NCBI GenBank assembly: GCA_020881915.1
Contig: JAJFPB010000003.1
Coordinates: forward strand, 3,844,001-3,908,000
Direction of reading: 5' to 3'
Length of the DNA stretch: 64,000 bases
DNA from: Paramyrothecium sp. XJ0827
Lineage: Eukaryota > Ascomycota > Sordariomycetes > Hypocreales > Stachybotryaceae
This document shows positions 24,252 through 34,068 of this stretch, in pieces; position 1 is the first letter of the stretch; every line of letters begins with the position of its first letter. A model generated the notes under the pieces. That model did no database searches, was not told the DNA's origin, and worked only from the letters and a program-made list of their open reading frames with translations. Made by a program: the position numbers and the translations under genes.

Positions 24252-24795
24252 TTATAACTCTTTCTGATAGACCGGCGGCGGTTCTTGTAGAAGATGAAAT
24301 GGGCAAGTCGGTGGATGTTGCCCATTACACCTCCCGAACATTACTATGATCTTGATGAGCACGTCTGGCGATTGGTCTCAAAAGGGATAAGAGAAGCTCA
24401 CCAATGTGCCCGCAATATGCTTCAGTAAACGTTACCTCCACCCCGAGGCCAGGCACGTCTATTTCCTCCATCAGAGCGGTCGGATATACCACGATGCCAT
24501 ACTCGGATTGCAAGACGCGCCAGAACTCCAGCGGTACCCTGCACACGAGATTAGTTTGAAGTGGCAAGCCTGGCGTCGGGTCATGCTCTCACCTGTACTG
24601 TCTTCTCTTGACGCAGCAATGCGTGAAAAGGCAGACGGTTTCTAACAGCAGGCGCCCATCGTTGATGGCATCTTCGAGCTGGAAATCGTCGAGCTGGTAG
24701 ACGTTTTTCAAGCGCTGTTTCGAGAAAGACATGGCAAGGGACCATCCTTTCGCCATCTTGCCCAGCTCTGTGTCCGCGGTGTCGAAGTCGGCCAT
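24252..24795 (-). CDS. Small hypothetical protein, three exons, 143 aa
   Basis: Exons: 24593-24795, 24402-24538, 24252-24343. Donors are GTGAGA and GTGAGC, acceptors CAG and TAG, and all phases match. The ATG at 24795 lies in ACCATGG; the frame is open upstream but lacks another ATG. No signal peptide or membrane segment. Exon 1 contains FSKQRLKNVYQLDDFQLEDA, and exon 2 FWRVLQSEYGIVVYPTALME. The last exon is Pro-rich and less certain. I do not recognise the family. The gene ends about 200 bp from the end of the molybdopterin synthase gene (convergent). Confidence 0.55.
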
Positions 24796-25469
24796 GGTGA
24801 TGAATTCGTGGTGTAAGTGAAGAGCCGCCTGCTCAGCTGTGCCAATTTCAAATCCAAAGGTAGAAGGCAAAGCAAACGTAGCGATTGGAAAGATCAGTGC
24901 CGTTCATGAAAAAGTCGGAAAGACGAGAAGAAAAGGAAACAAACAAGTAAAAAGGGCCCGAGAGCTCTTTTGTTCTGCGCAGTCCTTGCATGTGCGCTGT
25001 TGGATACCTCCAGGTACACGTAGATCCGGCATCGCGTGCTGGCCATCAGGGTACTCGACGGCCGAACGTCAGCGCACGCAAACGGAGTGCTACTCCGTGC
25101 TTTGACGTAAGGCACTCCAAGCAGGCCACTAAAAAGCTGCATTGCAGAGGAATTAAATTCTGCGGTGATTGTGCGTCGTGAGTCCCTTGATGACCGAGGG
25201 CATGCGGGGAACTTTCCGTGACAAGACCACCCTTGCGCGTGGAAGAAATCGAGATTTACATGTAACAGCTACCTGGTTCAATGGGTATGAGGCATCTAAG
25301 GTAGTCAATCACAGAATGAAATGGAGCCAGAACTTCGATGATCATTGGGCCGGCTGCTGCCTTGTCTATTGTAACAAAAAAGAACAAAAAAAAAAACAAT
25401 TGCTTGTGGTATCTCTTAGTAGAAAATATACGAGTACATGCCTGAATCCGTGCCATCGCAGGAACTCAG
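24796..25469. other. Intergenic region with a poly-A tract
   Basis: This is the upstream region of the 143-aa gene and the 3' flank of the FRE reductase gene. It carries an A-rich run around 25376-25400. No gene was seen. Confidence 0.5.
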
Positions 25470-28070
25470 TTATAGAGCATAGTTTTCGGTGTGGAGGAAG
25501 ATTTCCTCCAGCTCGTCATCTCCCCAAATCTCAGCTTGGAGTTTTGCAACGGTGTTGGCAACACCAACCCTCATTGCTGGTGGCCCGCAGACGAATACGG
25601 CTGTTCTCCTCCCCAGAATTCCGCGCCCGTCTGAGCCGCCTGTGGCCCATTGCTTCAACATGTAACCCAAGTCAGGACGACCGTATTCAACGCTCCAACC
25701 GCCGTCGATTTGGTGCGGCACTGGGAACGCGAAGCGCATGAGGCTCTTCTGGAACTCTGTGGGTGTTTCCGGGAAACCGAAGTCAAATCCTGAAGGAGGA
25801 CCAAAGGTAGATGTTGGCCGTGGTTGTTTGGTAGTATCCAATGCTGTCCGTAGGTGCGCGAGCTCCGGAGCCCGCACTGGGAATGATTCTTGCGTCGGGC
25901 TTGCACCCTGGGGAAGTTTGTTGGGAGAGGACGGGGCGTAGTTGAAGTACGGTCCATTGTCCTTGTGAAGCGGAGGGAAATGGAACTCACGGTTGTCTGT
26001 GTGTTCTTCCGTTTCATCGATGAGCTGTTTTTTATCTTCAGGGTATCCATGGCCTTCTAATCTATTCAAAGCGTCCTCAGTGGGGGTTATGCTCAGCGCG
26101 GGTGGTGGCCCAGGAGGTGGCGGCGGATACTGATGAGGCTGCAAGTATTTTTGTTGCGGCAGTGCCGTAATGCGATCCTCGTTCTCCTCTCGCAGCTCGC
26201 GCTCACGCTCTGGGTCTCCTTGTGCCTCTGCTTGGATAAAGGTGGAGTTGCGCTTGGAAGCTATGCCAGCGACGAATCCGTCCAATTTGTCATGGAACAG
26301 ATGGCTCAGTGCTCTAGTATGCGGTCCATGGACCGGTCCGCTCATCTCCATGCCGGGCCGATTCCTCACTGCCCCGGTGACAAAGAACTTGCAGGTAACA
26401 CTCTCGGGGGGTGCTGATTCTCGGCAAATGCGAAGTTCTTCTCTGAACCAGTCCATAGCCTCCAGCTTCTTCAGCGCCCAGACAACCACAACCTTTCTGG
26501 TGATGGCCTTTCCATCTCGCATTCTCTTGATCAAGTACAAGAGCTGCGACATCAGCGCTGTAATGCCACTTCCACCGGCGATCAGAATGCAGGTGTCGAA
26601 GGCTGCGAGGTCTCGGCGCATACCGCCATATGGACCATCAAGAAAAGCTCGGTATGTATGGAAAGGGCCTTTTTCAACTGCAGTCTCGAGTACCTTTCGA
26701 GTGAAGCCTTGGTAAGGTTTGAAGACAATGGTGCAATCGCGATACTGTTCGCCGTATTCAGAAGGGAAATCCTCACTGCACAGAGAAGCGATCGTGAAAG
26801 GGTGGTTTTCGAAGAGCGAGATGCCAGGCATGCGAAGATAGACATATTGTCCGGGCTTCCACCTCATCTGTGTGGGAATTGTGACCTTGATGGCGTTCTC
26901 TGCCATGAGGGTGACAGCAGCTTCGTCTCCAACCATAAAAGCAAGACGCCACGGCTTCGTCCAGTTGAGCTTGAAAAGCCTTATGAAATAGCAAAAAGCC
27001 CAGATGCCAACGGAGGCATAGAGATAGGACCACGACATCAGATAATTCTTCGTATGCCAGAAGAGGAGGCCGATATAGGCGGCAGCAACTGGAATGTGCA
27101 GCAGCACAAAGGCCTCGTAAGCAACTCTTCGAATAATTGGGAGAGAGGCTACACAGAGCCACGCCAGAGGAACAAGGCAGGCAATGCCAGTACCATATAT
27201 CAAGCCACTTCCGCCAGCAAAAAGTCTCTGGAATACCTCCATGCCACCATCATCCCAGACTGGTTGGATGTAGAACGGAATTGTGTGGACTAGCGACAAG
27301 AACAGGCAGAGGTAGGCCAGCCACCGGTGAAATACGTTGAGGCGCTCTGGGCCAATGCCGATGATGAAACTCACGACATTCGTCTTCATGCTGGTTGCAA
27401 TGATCCAAGGTGTCAGAGCGACTGCGATCATGCCCGAACGGATGGCAACTGGCGGAGAGCCAAACTGAATACTCTGCCAATACAGTGGTTGTTGAAGGAA
27501 ACAAAAAAGTGTAACAAACGCCAGTGCAATGAAGACGCATGTCAATACTGCCAGCGAGGAGAAAGTGAAGCGATGTTTTCTCCAGACAATGTCAGGGATA
27601 GGTCGGTAGAAGACCCATCGGAACAGTGCCAGTGTGTCATTGATGAAGCCGACAGAGGTAAAATGCGCCTTGGGACGGAACTGCTTCTCGCCCAAGCCCT
27701 CCGCTTCCGGGAAGAAGTGTTGAACCGAATGTCCCGTTCGCAATGCAGCCATGGCAAGGTCGGGGTCAATGTTATATGTGCTTCGGTAGTATTCCTCCAT
27801 TTGCTGCTTGTAGATAGCCTGGCGGATCTTGTCTTGCCAGAAATGCCACGCGCGCACCATCAAAATGAGTCCAAGGACTGCTAGGGCGAAATAGGTCCAC
27901 CCAAGGGCATATTTGCCAGACTTGGACCACGGATCAATAGCATGTGCTTGAACAAGGCCAGGAGGGCTCGTAGGTGTCAGAGGAATTTCGATGCGCTTCA
28001 TGACATTGCCGAAGCTTCTGCTAGCTCGACCGAGAAGATCGGCAAACCCGAAAAGCTGGTTAGGTGCCAT
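25470..28070 (-). CDS. FRE-type ferric-chelate reductase / NADPH oxidase-like protein with long disordered insert (866 aa)
   Basis: Plasma-membrane proteins of this family pass electrons from NADPH through FAD and two hemes to Fe(III) chelates. Single exon; the ATG at 28070 (ACGATGGCA) is preferred over an upstream GTG. A first membrane segment lies at about 54-74, followed by a cluster at about 170-365. Bis-heme His pairs are H248/H262 and H325/H339, each 13 residues apart. The FAD motif is HPFTIAS (423-429) and the NADPH motif GGSGITALMSQL (499-510), with FVCGPPA (826-832) near the C-terminus. Unusually, about 215 residues (roughly 570-785) of low complexity, including PPPPPGPPP, split the NADPH domain. 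Iron-repressed expression is likely from the family, but I did not find a clear GATA-factor site cluster. Confidence 0.9.
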   Translation of the reverse strand: MAPNQLFGFADLLGRASRSFGNVMKRIEIPLTPTSPPGLVQAHAIDPWSKSGKYALGWTYFALAVLGLILMVRAWHFWQDKIRQAIYKQQMEEYYRSTYNIDPDLAMAALRTGHSVQHFFPEAEGLGEKQFRPKAHFTSVGFINDTLALFRWVFYRPIPDIVWRKHRFTFSSLAVLTCVFIALAFVTLFCFLQQPLYWQSIQFGSPPVAIRSGMIAVALTPWIIATSMKTNVVSFIIGIGPERLNVFHRWLAYLCLFLSLVHTIPFYIQPVWDDGGMEVFQRLFAGGSGLIYGTGIACLVPLAWLCVASLPIIRRVAYEAFVLLHIPVAAAYIGLLFWHTKNYLMSWSYLYASVGIWAFCYFIRLFKLNWTKPWRLAFMVGDEAAVTLMAENAIKVTIPTQMRWKPGQYVYLRMPGISLFENHPFTIASLCSEDFPSEYGEQYRDCTIVFKPYQGFTRKVLETAVEKGPFHTYRAFLDGPYGGMRRDLAAFDTCILIAGGSGITALMSQLLYLIKRMRDGKAITRKVVVVWALKKLEAMDWFREELRICRESAPPESVTCKFFVTGAVRNRPGMEMSGPVHGPHTRALSHLFHDKLDGFVAGIASKRNSTFIQAEAQGDPERERELREENEDRITALPQQKYLQPHQYPPPPPGPPPALSITPTEDALNRLEGHGYPEDKKQLIDETEEHTDNREFHFPPLHKDNGPYFNYAPSSPNKLPQGASPTQESFPVRAPELAHLRTALDTTKQPRPTSTFGPPSGFDFGFPETPTEFQKSLMRFAFPVPHQIDGGWSVEYGRPDLGYMLKQWATGGSDGRGILGRRTAVFVCGPPAMRVGVANTVAKLQAEIWGDDELEEIFLHTENYAL

Positions 28071-30424
28071 CGTGTCGAAGAATGGAAAATAATATCGTAA
28101 CAGCGAATCGGTGAACAGCGCGACCCGGCGCACGCCGCAATTAGTATGACATGAATCTAAAGATGCGGCTTCGAAGGCTGTCTAGACTTTGTTCTCACCG
28201 CAACGTATCGACTGTTGTGGTGAAAAGAGGCCCGGTTCGTTAGAAATCCGACCGATGCTGCTCAATCTTGTCGTCGCAAATTGCAGTCTGTTGTTGAAGA
28301 GGTAACAGGTACACCGAACTGCATTGATGGATTCAAAACGCACTTGTGAACAACAAACGACTTGTTCCACACGATTGCTTTGACCGTGGAATGAAGGCAG
28401 CTCAAGAAGAGAAAGGTGGAGATCAGCAAACAGCCAGAAAGGGAGATGGCGAGACGGTGGACATATAAGACAGTAGGGATGTCGGTAGTCAATCTACCGT
28501 ATCGCTTGCAGGATAGGAGCTTTGGCTTCGCTAGGGCAATGCCGACTGGCAGATGTGCTGGAACAGGGATCACTGCAGTTTGTGATGCTGTTGGTTGGCT
28601 CTTCACACGGTCATTGCCATGTGGGCAGTGACCAGAAAGGCGGCCTCAAATCAGCGAGCACGAAACGGAGAATAGAGTGAAGGAGAATGTGCAAAGAATT
28701 CAACGATTGAGCTGCAGCGGCTGGTCGAGCTTTGATATTGGCTGGCGCGGGCTTGGGGCATGGACAAGGGGCCACAGTCACACAGGCGAACGGCGAGTTT
28801 GGCGCGGTGAAGAAGTGCGCCAAATGCGGTGATATGCAAGTCAGGGATCAGTAGCCCATAGTCTGTGTGATGCTGTATGTGCGATCACTCCGCTCGGCAG
28901 CTTTGGTCCCCTGGCTAGTAGACGACAAGGAGGGGTGGGAACGACGTGCTTCGAGCCAGGGCCCATGCAAGAGCTTGCCCGGGAACTGGAGGCAAAAAAG
29001 CTTGGGGGTTCTTGTTGGTCGATGATAGCTGGGTGTGCGGAGGTCCCGCGGCGGTTATCTGCATGGGCACAATGCGTGTCCCGGGCGTCCCCCAAAGACT
29101 GAACTCCCGTAACGCTGCATGTGTTCAGGTTGACAAAAGCCTGTGGTGGCCGCGGATGACATTGGAATTGGTATGGGGTTGAGTTGCTGACTCGTCTCCT
29201 CATCTAGCCCATTGAAGCCCACGAAGAGCCATGACTAGACTTGAACAATGATCACGCCGCCCGTTCATAGTTGACTAGGTGCTCGCAACGGATGAACGAG
29301 CGTAGCAAGCGAACGTGATTGGGCATGACAGGAGATGGCAATGGACCACATGGCGCACAAGTGTCCGGTGGCAGACGAATGACTAGGGAGATGGCAGAGG
29401 ATGCAGCCATTACGCACCAATACGGTCGACCTAAGAGGACGGGAGGAGGTGACGATGGCTGGTGATTCGACCGATGGGTCCAGGCGCGGGAAGCGGACAG
29501 CGGGTCCCTGAGCGGGCAGCATGGGAGGAGCGGTTAGGAGCCGCCTGTGATTGGCTTCAAAGTCCCTGGACCCTGTAATGTGCTGAGGTGTGGCATGCCG
29601 CTTCGAATCCCCCACTTCCTTTTACGTGCCTTAGACACAGCTTGCTCAATCCGGCGAGCATCGTGAACACCGCACCTGGAGAGATTGTTGGCCTCGCTCA
29701 TCGACGCCTCTCGATGGGGGACCAGTGACTGGAGATCTTGACATCAGCTTCTGTAATGGGACTGCCAACCAACACCAAGTTGCAATGATAGCCGGACATT
29801 GACCGAGTTTTTCACCTTTCCAAGCTGCCGGCAAACCACATCGCCCGAGTACGATTTGTACGGATCTATGCCGAGATGCCGCACACTGCTGATCTGCCTG
29901 CTGCTGTCAACCAACAGACCTTGTTCAAACTCCCGCCTGCGCTGAGATCTACCGTCTTGTAGATCGTTTGCTTGCCTTTGGCCTCGTCTACGCATCCTAG
30001 CAAGGGCCGTGATCCGTCTCCCCAAACCCTGTTTTCAATCCTTCCTTCTTCTCAGCTAGAAACAGTCTCGGTCATCTTCGGAGCCACACACGGTTGCTTC
30101 ATGCTTGACGCAATACGCCCAAGCGTCAGTGGGCTGAAGGCGTGGGATTTCCTCGGAAAGTACAGCGCACTTGGGGGTTGGTGGTAGGTACTAGTAGTAG
30201 CGGCTAAAAACAATGTACCTCCAAGCTTGGCTGGTACCTACCTTCCCTTAGCCTTGCATGCTTTGACGTCTTTCCATTGGCCATTTCATCGCTACAACCC
30301 CGCGAGGCTGCCACCCAGTAAAAGTCCTAGCATCAGCTTTTTTCGGAGCTTCACATTCATGAATGCATAGCTCATCATCAACAATCCTTCAACGCTGCGC
30401 CAAAACCGGAAGAGCTAACTCGCC
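28071..30424. other. Long divergent intergenic region (FRE reductase / RRP43)
   Basis: 2.35 kb between two starts. Only short frames without protein features were found. No tRNA or repeat was recognised. A GGTACC-containing stretch lies near 30233, ahead of RRP43. Confidence 0.5.
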
Positions 30425-31441
30425 ATGGCTTCCAGCGCGGGATTAACCCGTGCAACCTTTGCCAAGCTCTCCCCTCATCCTTACCTCCTCGCCAACCTCG
30501 AGCCTTCCGACAATGGTGTCCCTCCCACCCGAAGCAACGGCCGTGCCCCAAACGAGGTTCGCCGCCCAATTGTCAACCTATCCAGTCTGTCCCATGCCCA
30601 AGGAAGCGCTGTTGTGCGCATGGGAGATACCACCGTGATTTGTGGTGTTCGTGCCGAAACTATTTTGACGGCCAACATTCCTAGCTTTCGAGCCTCCAAC
30701 CAAGAAACAGAACTGGCAGATTACGACCTCCTGGTGCCCAACATCGAGCTTGCGACAGGCTCAGCACCCCAATTTCTTCCTGGTGGACCTCCATCGACGC
30801 TTGCCCAAACACTGAGCACGAGAATATACTCGCTATTGCACAGCTCCAACCTTGTCAATCCCAGGGATCTGCGCATCTCCCACAGCCGGCTAGGGGATGT
30901 GGCTGTACAGGATGACGACCAGATGAATGACGACAACGAAGACGACCCATACAGTTCAAATGAGCAGGTTGTGGCTTATTGGGTACTGTACATTGACATT
31001 TTTTTCATCTCCTTCGACGGAAATCCTTTCGATGCTGCCTGGGCGGCTACGGTCGCAGCATTGAAGGACACCAAGATCCCCCAAGGTCGATATGACCCTG
31101 ATAGGGAACTTATCTTGTGCTCAAGAGCCGACCCGAAGCCCCTCGACATTTCAACTACTCCCATAGCATGCACAGCCGTGGTCTTTACGGGCAAGGAGAC
31201 CGATAGGCCAACGGACGAGAAGTTCTGGCTTCTGGTTGACCCTGATAGACTCGAAGAGTCCCTATGTGACGAGACTGTCACAATTGTGGTAGATACCAGT
31301 GGTGGAGCGACACGAATCTTATGCATATCAAAGCACGGAGGTACCATTCTGAGCCCGAAATTGCTTAGATCGAGGGAGTTTCTCTCATGGGCTGAGGAGA
31401 GGAGTGAACAATTTGTCGCAGCAATCGCTGGAGTAGCATAG
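30425..31441 (+). CDS. RRP43: Exosome core subunit RRP43 (RNase PH-like), 338 aa
   Basis: This is a non-catalytic ring subunit of the RNA exosome, which trims and degrades RNAs in nucleus and cytoplasm. Single exon, ATG in GCCATGG. It has an RNase PH fold: GSAVVRMGDTTVICGVRAE at about 60-79, then DYDLLVPNIELATG and a LDTKIPQG-like segment (ALKDTKIPQGRYD), then the second half with TVTIVVDTSGGATRI. A Met/Asn/Asp-rich acidic insert lies at about 160-178. Length is normal for the family. RRP43 is favoured over RRP42/RRP45 by overall pattern; the exact paralogue is inference. Confidence 0.85.
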   Translation: MASSAGLTRATFAKLSPHPYLLANLEPSDNGVPPTRSNGRAPNEVRRPIVNLSSLSHAQGSAVVRMGDTTVICGVRAETILTANIPSFRASNQETELADYDLLVPNIELATGSAPQFLPGGPPSTLAQTLSTRIYSLLHSSNLVNPRDLRISHSRLGDVAVQDDDQMNDDNEDDPYSSNEQVVAYWVLYIDIFFISFDGNPFDAAWAATVAALKDTKIPQGRYDPDRELILCSRADPKPLDISTTPIACTAVVFTGKETDRPTDEKFWLLVDPDRLEESLCDETVTIVVDTSGGATRILCISKHGGTILSPKLLRSREFLSWAEERSEQFVAAIAGVA

Positions 31442-31853
31442 ACGTCACAATGATACCCCGTGAAAAAGAAGTCCTACGGCTTACTACGAGAAAAATGCGC
31501 GTTGATATAGCATGTGTCAACCATTCGAACCACCCTCTCAGGCTTAATTCCAGGGCAGTAGATACCGGCAGACAGTGTTCTTCTCCCGCTCGGTGTTCGA
31601 AAGAACTCCATAGACATGTTACATGAGGTGGTGAGGACATGACGTGAAGGCTCGAGCGGGTGAAGAAGCAGAAGAGAATTTCTAAGCGTTGGGTGGAAAA
31701 ATCTGGGCTGATATGGTGGTTGGGAGCACAGACCATCTAACATATTTGCTGACTAACCCGCTCACATCCATGCTCCGCCTTCACATCAAAGCTAGTTTCG
31801 ACACCATCCACAAATTTCTTTTCCTTTTTTTTTCTCTTCCGTATCTCGTCACC
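31442..31853. other. Intergenic region RRP43-MRS6
   Basis: 412 bp of 3' flank and promoter, with a T-rich tract (31822-31834) just before the MRS6 start. No gene was seen. Confidence 0.6.
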
Positions 31854-33621
31854 ATGGAATCCCTCTCAGACAGCCAGTGGGATGTAGTGATCAGCGGCAC
31901 TGGGTTACAGCAGTCCCTTCTAGCCCTGTAAGCGCTTGGTTTCCATCGACGAAGCAACGAGACCCCATCTGACTGACGCGGCCATGCCCTTCTTGAAGAG
32001 CTCTTTCGCGATCAGACAAGAAGATCCTCCACGTCGATCCGAACGGTTACTATGGCGGGCCTGAGGCAGCCTTCAGTCTCCAAGAGGCAGAGGAATGGGC
32101 GGAGAAGCACCAGTCGACGGACAGCCCAGGACTTTTCTGCGCGGCGCGGGTGAAAAAGCAGCTGAGTCGCCCTGCTGCCTCTCGATCATACAGCCTCGCC
32201 TTAGCACCACAGCTCATTCATGCTCGGTCGGAGTTGGTGTCACAACTCGTTTCCTCCAAGGCATTCCGTCAGATTGAGTTTCTTTCTGTCGGGTCATTCT
32301 ACATTTACCAGTCTCAGTCGGATGCTTCGCCAAAGCCTTCACTTGGCCGCATTCCATCGACAAGAGAAGATGTCTTCTCGAACTCCACGATTTCCGCCAA
32401 ATCGAAGCGAGGACTCATGAAGTTTCTCAAGTTCGTCTTGGAGTATGAGTCGGAAGCACAGCGCGAGGTGTGGAAGTCAGTCGCCGATGCTCGTTTGACC
32501 GACTTCTTGGCCACGGAGTTCAAACTAGACGCGACCCTGCAGTCGTACGTCGTCACACTAACCCTCAGCTCTGACGGAAGGATTTCCGTCCAGGCCGGTC
32601 TTGCTGCAATCAGCCGACATTTGAAGTCGATGGGCACATTCGGTGCTGGTTTCGCCGCGGTCTACCCTAAGTGGGGTGGGCTTTCTGAAGTTGCTCAAGT
32701 GGGTTGTCGGGCAGCGGCCGTGGGTGGTGCTGTGTACATGCTGGGCACCGGTGTTGACAATATCTCGCCGACTGTGTCAAAGGATGACTCTGGCAACGAT
32801 CAACTACAAGTTGCACTTGCTAGTGGAGACGTTGTCAAGACGAAGTCATTGTTCCAGGGCGCAGAGGACCTTGCCACTGGGAAGACATGCATGAGCAGGC
32901 TGACCGCAGTGGTGGCTTCATCTCTCGCTTCGCTTTTCCAACCGTCCGTTGAGGGTGCGCCAACCCCGGCTGTCGCCGTAGTTGCGTTTCCATCAGGTTC
33001 CTTGTCGAACAGCGATGGTCCACCTTTTGAGTTCCCAATATACGCCGTGATTCACTCGAGTGACACCGGCGAATGCCCTAATGGTCAATGTGAGTCATTA
33101 TCTTTTTTTAACCTCCCCCTTCCACTTGCTATGATGATTCAACGAATACGAATACTTATCTACATTGTCTGAATCCCAATGACGATTCAATCTCTGACAA
33201 CCTGATGCAAACCCTTTCTATAACACATTTCATGGGAACCCCGAGTTATACTTGTCACTGACCATGAATTTGTTTAGGTGTCGTATATCTTAGCACTATT
33301 GCGGAAGAGAGTTCACAGTCACTCTTAGAGACTGCTTTGACGGCCCTTCTGACTGCTGAGAATAGCAACCAGCAGCCATCCGACTGTGTGTATCAACTGT
33401 ACTACGAACAGCGTTCTGATGCTGGCAATCTTACCGTAGAGGGCAAAATCGTCACCTTTCCCTGCCCATCACTAGCATTAGCTTTCGATGACAGTATGCT
33501 TGAACCTGTCCGCCAAGCTTGGAGTACGGTAAGTCGCTCAGAGGAGAGCGAGGAGGGCAACAGATACATGCAATTTGAGGATCGCGAGAAGCGAGACGAT
33601 GATGACATCTATGATAATTAA
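31854..33621 (+). CDS. MRS6: Rab escort protein (REP/MRS6), 502 aa
   Basis: REP presents newly made Rab GTPases to geranylgeranyl transferase II. Exons: 31854-31927, 31999-33089, 33278-33621; all phases match. The first junction restores SLLALALSRSDKKILHVD, the dinucleotide-like GDI/REP fold. The start ACCATGG is strong. Family motifs include GTGLQQSLLALALSRS, DPNGYYGG and FLSVGSFY, and later KFVLEYES and GTFGAGFAAVYPKWGG. The C-terminus is acidic (EDREKRDDDDIYDN). Intron 1 ends in AAG; intron 2 is long (188 nt). Confidence 0.9.
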
Positions 33622-34068
33622 TGCAAGCCTTTGATTCACAAGACTTTTATTCCATCTTGAAATTCTACTTCACTTCATGACCCTTAAAAAGTCAACCCTT
33701 GACTGTTGCGGCTACCGTCTTGGTAAGCTAAATCTCGTCCGCACCACTTCGTCCTTAGATGCGTGCATCCAGCAATATGTTTAAAAGAAAACAGCACCCG
33801 CCCCGCGTGCTTCAAATGGCGCGTGTGCGCTCTGAGCGTCCTGTGACCTAACGTCTGTCGCCCGTTTGCAAATGACAACCCGAATTCCCAGACTTTGAAT
33901 GATGCGAACTGCCCGAAACGATAAGTATAAGATGGGGGAAAGAATGCAGGCTCCGACCGCGATTATGCTTTGCCCTTCCCATTCGAGAAAGCCCCCGCGG
34001 CAGCAGATATTGGAAGCGGATAATGATGTGACTGGCGGCGAGGTCCAGCCGTTTCGAGAATTAAAAGA
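33622..34068. other. Convergent 3' region MRS6/REC8
   Basis: 447 bp between two gene ends; likely 3' UTRs. No gene was seen. Confidence 0.6.

Noticed and set aside
28081..28133. N-terminal extension of the FRE reductase from a GTG at 28133
   Set aside because: Eukaryotic initiation at GTG is unlikely, and a good ATG context exists at 28070.
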